Positions 1 through 64,000 of a stretch of DNA of 64,000 nucleotides are shown one piece after another. The stretch is from positions 16,360,820-16,424,819 of the forward strand of contig OY741285.1 in NCBI GenBank assembly GCA_963514095.1. The letters run 5' to 3'. Origin of the DNA: Eutrigla gurnardus (Eukaryota; Chordata; Actinopteri; Perciformes; Triglidae). Numbering within the stretch: the stretch's first letter is position 1; each line of letters starts with the position of its first letter. The notes beneath the pieces were generated by a model that saw nothing but the letters and a program-made list of their open reading frames with translations, was not told where the DNA came from and ran no database searches. Position numbers and translations under genes: made by a program.

Positions 1-1149
1 GTGTTGAAACCAATAGATGTGAAGAGTAAACATCAACAGAATGTAGGTCAGAGATAAAAGAACATGAGCTTTAAGCACTTGAAACAACATTAAGTACAAA
101 TTGCTGCTGATACATTCACTCATATTGAAACTACTGAGTAGAAAATAAACACTCATTAAATAAATATTAAGCGCTAGAGAGGACATCCAAGTGTAGATTA
201 TAATTTCATAAAATGTAGGTCATCATGATCTATTCGTTGCCATGTGACTGATGCATTCAGCCCTCAGTGTCAGAATATCTCATTAAAATTCACTTAACAC
301 TTGTGCATCACAATTAATTATTTTTCAATACGTTTCGCTGTGTTGATGCATATTGCATCTATTTTGGCAAGGATGTACGTTTTTATTTTTATTGAATCTC
401 AACTTCTATAATAAACTGTGTGGCCAACATAAAGACACTCAGTCACACAAACACGTTGCCATTGAAACCCATTAAATAATGCCTTCTATTAAATCAGGTT
501 TCCAGTCTTCAATATGGCTTCAATGTTTTCCAGCAGGTCTCATTGTTGCTTTTTGGGCAAATGCATGTTATTTCCCTGGTGTCCATTAGGAGGCGTTGCT
601 GCTGCATTATGGAGGACTGCAGTGTTTTATACAATCAAAACCAATATTGTTGCTGGGGTTACAGTTAGCATTAAGTACACAGACAACTATTATTGTGTTG
701 TTGTTTTGTGCCATTAAGATTAAATTTTAAATGTTTAAAATTGTGAAAATGAATGAATATTTGGTTGTGATGATCAGTAGAGAAGTTGCTGAAGAGATTC
801 AACAAAATATTTATATATAATGTTATGAGCAACTTTTTTAAAGGGATGTAGAAGGGTTAAATGTACTTTTCTGTATGTTTTGGCAACATTACAGGGTTTC
901 AAACAAAAGCAGTAGGACGTAATCTTAGTTCAGGAGATTAGTGAGACACGATAACATCCTTATCTCAAGTTATGAAACTCAGTGAATTAAAGGTCACAAC
1001 CTTCTTAGGCAAAAACGACACCCTGTTGCATAAAAGTTATTTGAAAAAATAAGAGATTGTAGTTCTTCTGAGTTTTAAATGATGGAGTCCGCTGCAGTGA
1101 GATCTGGTTGCACCTCTTTAACCTAACACCTTGCGGTGTCGTCCCACAG
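1..1149 (+). other. myo1d: myo1d intron, 3' part, upstream of first visible exon
   Basis: AT-rich sequence with no coding potential that I can support. It ends in the acceptor CCCACAG at 1143-1149. The first base of the following exon completes an Arg codon begun in an upstream exon outside the window, so at least the start codon and the P-loop exons are missing here. No recognised repeat was seen. Confidence 0.75.
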
Positions 1150-56521
<55,372 letters not shown>

Positions 56522-56945
56522 AGCCAACATGATGATGCTGATGATGATGATTCACTTCTGATTAACTTCCCCGTTGCAGAGCTGCTGATGTTGTGACGGG
56601 TTAGATCGCAGCTCTGTAGGAGGATTGTGGTAATTGAGTCCTCGATATGCAAACCATGCCAAATCTGACCCAGTTTATGGATTTCTATGCAATGTTACTT
56701 TAAACAAGAAGAGTACAATACGCCTACATTAGCTCAACCGCTTCTTTTTTTTTTCTAAATGCACTACAGGATAATCCACCAAGTGGTGTTTCTTTTTTTC
56801 TTTTTTTTAAATCCTTATTTCAAATTATTTGCTTTGTGCAATATTTACTTTATCGTAGACGGAATATAGTGCTCGGCTACGTGAGAGAAGATTATGCGAC
56901 AACTGATGTTGCATAATAAATTTTCAAAAAAAAGAAAAATCCAAA
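56522..56945 (+). other. myo1d: myo1d 3' UTR (proximal form)
   Basis: Begins with GATGATG-type repeats, then AT-rich sequence to a poly(A) signal AATAAA at 56915-56920 followed by an A-rich stretch. The end is inferred. Confidence 0.6.
56915..56920 (+). terminator. candidate proximal poly(A) signal
   Basis: AATAAA 394 bases after the stop codon, in GCATAATAAATTTTC. Confidence 0.55.
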
Positions 56946-59900
56946 GGCTTTGCAGGAGTTTATAATCCGTGCAGCTCCCTGCGTCGGAGCCTGATGAAAA
57001 ATGAAACCCTATATGAAGTAAGATGATATTTATGTTTGTATGACTCTGATTCTCCAGATACTCTTTAGATTATCTGCACTAAAAAAAAAATATATATATA
57101 TATATATATTCTAAGGAATAATAATAATGGTAATGACTTGCCTGCCTGCATGGGAAATGAAAGTAAATGCAGCGTCCGCTTTTGAGTTCATTAAATGTTT
57201 ACAAACACGCATGCGAGCGGTGAAATGTGATTCAGATTCAGTGTTAGTCTGAGGTCGCCAGGTGTTTCGCTGGGATGCGTTGAGCGTATCCCAAACATCG
57301 CATTGCGAAGTGTTGAAGATCTATTAATTTAAATCCTGCTTTGTGTACTCTCTACTGCAAAATGCGTACTTGTATATTACCCTAATACTGCTTACATGGT
57401 AAAAGTTAGTTCTTCTTGTGCTGCGTTTAGTTTGAAGAACTAAAGCTGAACAACACGAAGACGAGTGTTGCTAGCCAGTACTGTAAAATCCCACGTGAAC
57501 TCCAGCCCCTGAACGTAGTCTCATTTGCTGCCTTTGTGTTGAGTGAATAGCAGAATCCTCTTCATCAGAGAGTGTGTTGATGAGCTGCTCTTCTCGGCTC
57601 TGAGAAGACATCGGGGGGCGTGAAGTCTGGAATCAGACCGCTGTCCCAGTTCACCTCCCCGTCTAACCATGGGAAGGACTTTTAGTGGAGGATTTGACTT
57701 TGATTGTTTCACCTGCTCTCTCACTTTGCTGTTCTCGAGGCCAAATCGCACCATGAAATCACTGCATACTGTTCTCACAAGCTGTCAGACGTGGAAAAGA
57801 ACGTTTTCACCTCGTTCACTAGTCAACTAGTTGCACATTACAAAATGTTTTTTTCTCCAGCCTTTGCGAGAGAAAAAATGTGTGGCAGCACAGACGCTCA
57901 TGAGATGGAAGTCATAAAGTGTTAAGGTGTTCACGCCAAACACAAAGGCGCTATTGCAGACAAAGTCAATGCAAAGACCTGAAACTTCTCAGCGTTGAGA
58001 TTCTCCTTCCGTCAGAAATGGAGACCAACCCTATCGTAGCGGTCGGTGGTCTACGATAGAACCTCACATTAGTCCAGACACCAGACAGACTATGTGGAGA
58101 AACCAGATATTTTTTATTTTGAAATACCCTGCGTGTTAGCTAGCTCATTTGCTAATGGGATTTTTTTATTATTATTATTACTCAAAAGACATGTTTGTAC
58201 TGTGGTCTCATAACTGTCTGAAGACCCATCAGGCTGAATTAGAACATTCCATGACAAATTGTCAAAATCCCTCTGCTGAAGAAGATCGTGTCATGATTGA
58301 AAGCTCCAGAACAGCGACTAACCTGACCTTGTGATGTTTTCTTGATAACCAAAAGTCCTTTGCTCAGAAAAAATGTCTTTCTTTCGAATGAAGATGATGT
58401 GATGGTCAAAAGCTCCAGAACCTCTTTGTAACTTATTGCGTCTTCCTCGTCGTTGAATTTAGATCCTTGATACTAAAATGATTCCTTGAGTTTACTTGAT
58501 GATCGGCTCGCCGTGACAGTAGATGTCACACATTCTCCGCCTCGCCACCCGCGGCCACGTGGCCGGTTCGTCTCGGTGCAAAGCCCGAGTGGAGAGCAGC
58601 GAGTGTGGGCCGAGCAGCGACAGCCCAGGGTGGTGAACCGGAGCTCCCTCGGTATCTGGCCCAGTTGAAGAGGCGCTGCTTGTCGACTTTACTTCAACGA
58701 GGAAAAAAACTGGTTAGCGATCGCTTGATGTAGCACACGGCTCTCTAGTTGTGTGTGAACAAGTCATTTATCTTAATTAGTTTGCAAGTGCAGAGGCAAG
58801 TCTCCGTTCTACCTCGCAGCTTCGTGCCGGCCGACCTTCGTCACCATGAGACACTCTGATGCAGAAATGAAGTCATGGTGTGTGTGTTGAGGAAGAACAT
58901 TAATGGAGGCGGCCTGTGATGTGTGTGTGGACTACAACACCACAGCTCTGCATATCCTTCAGCATGGTAGTTTTCCACAGGGCTTCTCCTCCTCCTCCTC
59001 GGCTATTCACTGCTCATCATTAGGATGGACTCCGTGTCACTTCTCACTTCAGTACTCCTCGTTTTCCTTTTTCTCAAGGCGAAAAGGGGGGTTGTTGAAC
59101 AAAGCCTGGCTTTGCCTCCTCTTCTTCTCCCTCCCTCTCTCCCTCTGTCAAATCCCTCGCCCGGTCGGCCTGACTCTACCCTCCTGCAGGGCAGTGAAGG
59201 TTCTCCTATTTGATTTGATTTTTGACGTTCCCCCTGCGTTGCGTTCTGTGTCCTGGAGGCATGGAAATAAAAAAGGAAACTACACCAGCAACAAGACAAC
59301 ACGTTGAACAATAGGAGCCTCAACAAACAAAAGATGAGACAAAGCTGAATAAACCTCAAATGTAAATACGATAAGTTATCATATTTCTCTATTGTTCATA
59401 TTCCCACCAAAAGACCAAAACCAACAGATCCATGTACACAATGTAACTACTTGCATAGTAAATGAGTAATATATAACTAAGTAACTCGTCACAGTGTCGG
59501 AAAACACAGTTTAGCATTCAAGCGGGGTGGAATTAGCGAGCTAGCTAACGGGCAGCTGGCTAGTTCTGGAGATGCTACAAGCTAACGAGCTAGAGCTTCG
59601 TGTCGCTCTCTTCCTGGTGAGCTGAGGCAACTCTTCACGGCCTCACTAACGGTATCACCATGACAACCAACAGTAAAACCATTTTCTTTCGTACTAGCCG
59701 AGTGACCGCAAAGGACACAATACTCGTCTCTAAACAAACACATCTGTTGCACACTCACCAAAGAGCATGATCGCCGTCATTGGCTAACTAGCTAGAAATA
59801 AGCTAGCTAACTAGCAGCATTACCGTTTGCTTTACCAAAGACTTCTTTACTTTTACTTTAAAGACTTCTAAATGCACCCAAATCAACTATTTGATCGTTT

Positions 59901-60598
59901 TCAAGGTCAAGGTTGATACCTACACCAGCTGGTCATTGTAGTTTTTAAGCAAGTCTTACTCAAACATAAGGAAACGGTGTGTTTGTCAAGGACTAATTTC
60001 AGCAGCGTATTAATACACATTTGGTGCAGCAGTGTGGCTCATTGATGAGTTTTTGGGAAACAATGGTGATGCATCAGATAAACACACAATACTGCTGGAA
60101 TATCATCAGATTTGTCTTTCAACTATTTGTTTTTGGTGTTAAAACCTCATCAGCGAAGATTACTTTTCCATTATACTCAAGTTTTTCCTAATTTCTCCAT
60201 TGTGAATGGACATAAAAGAGGATGAAATATGAATGTCAACACAAGGAGACTTGTGCCATTGTGTTCTTCCCTTCACAGTTCTCTTTGCCTCTAGTTTTCT
60301 GTTATCAAGGCCGTCCATGTCCGCCAAAGGGAGACAAATTCCATTTTCTTTTCCATAATTTATTCCCTAAAAAATCCGTACACCATTCATTATGTGCCTA
60401 ATTTTATATTAAGTTTATATTTTGCCTACTTGTGATTACCGTAAATATCCAGACCAAATCAGAAAGGGGACGTCACCGTTGTAATACTATTTTTGTGCAA
60501 ATGTATTCTGTATAAATGCACGATATGTGTTCCCTGATGAGAAATATTTCATTAATCATTTTATTAATAAATTTATTTGCATCAGTAGCTGATTTGAG

Positions 60599-60600
<2 letters not shown>
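56946..60600 (+). other. possible extended 3' UTR or intergenic DNA
   Basis: No exon seen. Contains the dispersed repeat fragment at 58062-58106 (also at 2046) and several AGCTAGCTAA-type words at 59535-59815. The AT-rich block 60340-60600, ending in AATAAA, looks like the end of a long 3' UTR. Whether it belongs to myo1d is inference. Confidence 0.4.
60566..60571 (+). terminator. candidate distal poly(A) signal with GT-rich downstream tract
   Basis: ATTAATAAATTTATTTGC, with (GT)n beginning 30 bases later, at the distance where a GU-rich downstream element normally sits. Confidence 0.4.

Positions 60601-60685
<85 letters not shown>
60601..60685 (+). repeat. (GT)42 microsatellite
   Basis: Perfect GT array of 85 bp, directly after the candidate distal poly(A) site. 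Confidence 0.97.
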
Positions 60686-60687
<2 letters not shown>

Positions 60688-61011
60688 AGATCAGATCAAA
60701 CTGTTAGAAGTTATCAGTCTGGTAACTCAAATATGTCTCTGTGACGTGGCACATCGTTAATCCGCCCACTAACAGCTGTTTCACCGGATGACTGAACGGC
60801 AAAAACCCCTGCAGTCGGCATGACAACATCGCTTCCCACTGCCACTGAATCAGCCATCATGTGGGGGGGGGGGGGGGTTAATCCACTGGTTGATGGATGA
60901 CTATCTGTAGTGAAGGGCAGTGGCTAAGTGAGATGGCGCTGACTGACCCAGTGGTTAAATAAATGGAAGTTAATGGACAGAGTGAAGTGACCCAAATTAA
61001 TGTGTGTGTGT

Positions 61012-61042
<31 letters not shown>

Positions 61043-61590
61043 GGGTCTATATAACTAGGACATAGTACTGCAGAGGAAAAAATAAACATTCTAAATATTA
61101 TACACACATTTTTAGTCATTAAGCGATGCGATGGAGAAAACATGAACACCAGTTAGCAAGCAAACAAAGAAGACAGAAAATATCTTTTCAGAATGTCGGA
61201 GCTTGAGATAAGTGTGCGATATATTTTTGGCCTTCGGTTTCTACAACTGGGTAAATGGTGAAGAGTGAAACGCTGCACTGTTTTGGTTACAATGAGAATT
61301 TGTTGCTCATCAGATTCCTTCGCTGTGTTTACATTATTTTGTCCGATGCAATTTAAGTTTTCCCATTGTAGTCACACACACAGGAGTCAGTTGGAGTTCA
61401 GGTGGATTAAGCCCCCCCAAGTTACCCATCAAGCTCCAGAGGTCTGACTGGTGGCTGTACTGGGCAGCTTCCAGTATAAACAATCATTTATTCCTTTATT
61501 CATTTTAAGAGGTTTTTAGCATTGCGTCCTGTTTTTTTTTTGATGAAAGGTCTCACCAGTCTGGAAGCACAAAAAGACAAGTGGCCTTGA
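60686..61590. other. intergenic DNA between convergent 3' ends
   Basis: Contains a 15-G run at 60863-60877 and a (TG)n-G20 compound at 61001-61045. No gene recognised. Confidence 0.5.
61001..61045 (+). repeat. compound (TG)n then 20-G run
   Basis: About 12 TG units pass directly into 20 G (61026-61045), the same structure as at 24149-24207. Confidence 0.95.
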
Positions 61591-64000
61591 ACGATCAGTG
61601 CATTTTATTTTTCCATCACAGTACAAAAATAAATTAAAATAAGCAGAAACTAACTGAAAAAAAAGTTTCAATTACAGTAACAGCTTTTTTGTCTTTTCTC
61701 CCCCACCAAAAAAATAACAAAACAACCCCACCAAGAGAAAAACTAAGTCCTAGTCCCAGTGTGGCTCCATGTCCATAAGAAAACAACATGTCACACATTC
61801 CTCTGTACAAATAAAACGCTTGTCATCCACACACACATTCACACACACATGCGGCCATTTGAAATCCCTTTTTGAAGTTTTTTAACCACTGTTTCGTCTT
61901 TTTTATTATTATCTACAAAGTACGCAACAAGATACAGAAAAGAATTCGACAGAAATCTTGAACTATTACTTGAGTCTTTTTTTTTCATATTTTATTAAGG
62001 TTTTGAAAGTATTTTCTCAAACAACTACTCAATGATGCAAAGTGGGGAGAGAAAAGAAATGGCACATTTCAAGTGAGTCGGGGGGTTTAAAGTGGATGTG
62101 GAGGAAAGAAAAGATACAGGGTCTCTTCTGGAGGCCCTTTATCCCAAAACGCCCTGATTTTTTTTCTGCCAGAACAGAAGCCCATCCAAGGTGCGTGTCC
62201 TCCCAACGTGCCAGTACAAACACTCCAAATGAACTTTCTCTCACTGGTCGACCTCCACACGGGCAGCAACAGTCCCACAGCTCAGCCACCGACACAGCTG
62301 CACATTTCCTTGGAGTCGAACACTTCACTTTCTCTGGGAACGACTTAAGAAAGATGACAGGAGCCTTTTTGTTGGCACGACCGCTCCATTAAGCCTTTCA
62401 GGCGGAGTTCTCATAACGCTGCCAAAGAAAGAAAGCGAGCGTTCGTCTCTTCAGTGCTGCAGGGACGGCGCCATTTTTGCAGGCCAACCATAAAGTAAGC
62501 ATCATGCAGGTTCCCTCGACAAAAAGGTGGGAAAAACTGGATTTCTGTTTGTTGCAGAAAATAACTTCTGTGGCAAACAAACGTGTGATAATCTTCAGAA
62601 GTCGACACCAATTACGATTTTTTGAAGCGCCAATTGGCGGAAGTAAAAAGGTAACGTAAGGCTGTAAAAGAAACTACACCACAGTCACATGACCGTGCAT
62701 CACCACCGCTAAGCTAAAGGCGCACTAGTGTTCAGCACGATGACGTTTTGTAGTCTCATTTAGCCATCTGTTAGTAACGACTTTTTTTAAAGCTTTAAAA
62801 ACCACACTGACTTTGAGACGAGGGAACCGGAAGTGCAAAAATGCTGGTTTTGAGATGAATGTGAAAACCATTAAAAACATTCGTCATAGCCAATCCAATG
62901 ATTGGGTTCATTACAGAGACAGAAACTGTTCTGCACGTTTTCTGTTTTGTTTGTGGCGGTTTTGCACACTGCAGTGTTAAAAAGTCCCATGGAGGCCTCG
63001 TCCCCTGCAGCCTGGCCGGCTCACATTCGATTTACACCGAGGTGACGCTGATGGATTACCCTCAAGGTTAGCTGTGCTTTTCTGCAGCGATGCTGAACGA
63101 GTGTCGTCGTCCCCCGGAAAAGTGTGCTGTTCTCTGTCTGATATGTGGGACGGCACGATCGGTCAGCTCCTCGTGCGGGACAAGAAGCTGGTTTATGAGG
63201 GCTTTGTCTTTGAGGACAAGGTCAATGATGTGTTCTGTCAAGGTGTCCTTGTCACTTTGGCATTGGTCAGATTTAACATGGGTTGTTTTTAATCAGGTAT
63301 TCATCAATAAAACCACGCAACATTCATTTGCATAAACCACATCAATCGTCATTCCCACCAAAGAGGAGCAACACCTTCTACACCAGCGAACCCAACCTCC
63401 TCACGTCCTTCCCTTTCCAAAGTCTCTCCCGATCTTTCATTCCCATTAAATATGCCTAAATAAATACGCAAATGGCAATAAATTAGGTGTCAGTAAGTAG
63501 TTAGTAGTAAATGAAAATCCATCCCATCGCTCCACAGCTGGCCAACCGGTACAGTGTTTCAGTGTTCTCAGACCTGTGGGATTTTTTTCATCAAAGATAT
63601 GGCACTGTATTTAACATTATCTATGCTGAATCATAAGCACGAAAGAATCAAAACATCATTCCAAGAGATCGACAAAAGTACAAAAAGAATTTCCCTGGTA
63701 AACAAATAGCCTATTTTAGCAAGCATAGCTAAATAAACTAGTGTCACTTTGTTCACGGCATTCTCTAATGCAGATGCAGTTGGTTTACGAATCAAGTAAA
63801 AAGAAGAAAAAGTCAGAATTGTTCCTTCCCTCCTGGAAACGCTGAAAAAATTGCATGGCACACGTGCAAAACATTACATTTCTAAGTAAAAAAGAAAAAA
63901 AAGAAAGAAATCAAAGAAAACTTGTTCCAGAAAAGCAATAAATAAGCCGCCATAGGTGTAAGCCTCTGGGGAAGTAAAACATCCATTAACTTGTTGGTTT
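61591..64000 (-). other. probable 3' UTR of a convergent minus-strand gene
   Basis: On the minus strand there are poly(A) signals at 61991-61996 and 61604-61609 and low-repeat sequence rich in T runs, with no coding frame that I recognise (the 99-codon minus frame at 62029-62328 has no known domain). In mammals CDK5R1 lies convergent to the 3' end of MYO1D and has a long 3' UTR, so this may be cdk5r1 UTR; this is synteny inference only. Confidence 0.35.
61604..61609 (-). terminator. candidate minus-strand poly(A) signal
   Basis: TTTATT on the + strand (AATAAA on the minus strand), at the edge between the intergenic G/T-rich DNA and the low-repeat block. Confidence 0.4.

Noticed and set aside
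1136..1149. Possible translation start just upstream of the first exon
   Set aside because: The upstream bases are a splice acceptor (CCCACAG); the frame must continue from an earlier exon that carries the P-loop.
62029..62328. 99-codon minus-strand frame
   Set aside because: Not recognised as any protein; sequence context fits 3' UTR better.

Overview
The window is vertebrate nuclear DNA, almost certainly from a ray-finned (teleost) fish. It holds one large multi-exon protein-coding gene on the + strand. It is full of long TG/CA microsatellites, and it carries a Tc1/mariner element of the fish type plus several interspersed repeat types that I recognise from teleost genomes. There is no sign of bacterial gene organisation.

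The gene is an unconventional class I myosin, best matched to myo1d (myosin-Id). Nineteen coding exons could be placed by reading GT-AG junctions in frame, from 1150 to the stop codon at 56519-56521. They join without a frameshift or stop into 871 codons. The window opens inside an intron, so the first ~134 residues, including the P-loop, lie upstream. Added together, the length is about 1005 residues, close to the ~1006 of mammalian myosin-Id. The visible protein runs from switch I (exon at 1150) and switch II (exon at 4340) through the rest of the motor, two IQ motifs (exons at 22159 and 30493) and a basic TH1 tail that ends in a conserved C-terminus (exon at 56365).

Layout: 1-5384, eight compact 5' exons; 5385-16479, an 11 kb intron holding a nearly intact Tc1-like transposon (11633-13238) set in a TA microsatellite, two very long CA/TG arrays and a 23-bp minisatellite; 16480-22366, five motor exons with a Tc1 remnant and a nested repeat between them; 22367-30492, an intron with a ~750 bp foldback element; 30493-32389, neck and early tail exons; 32390-38586, a 6 kb intron; 38742-56364, a 17.6 kb intron with a ~0.9 kb G/A-rich minisatellite, a 25-base G run and a 1.1 kb 17/18-bp minisatellite with higher-order structure; 56365-56521, last coding exon; then a 3' UTR with a proximal poly(A) signal at 56915 and a possible distal one at 60566. 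From ~61590 to the end the sequence reads like the 3' UTR of a convergent minus-strand gene. By vertebrate synteny this could be cdk5r1, but no coding sequence is visible.

I found no CRISPR array, tRNA, rRNA or clearly new gene system. The most interesting signals are a splice donor that is the first GT of a ~70-unit GT repeat, two other exons whose donors abut dinucleotide repeats, a transposase frame of standard length broken by one stop codon, a six-copy interspersed repeat, and the structured minisatellites.
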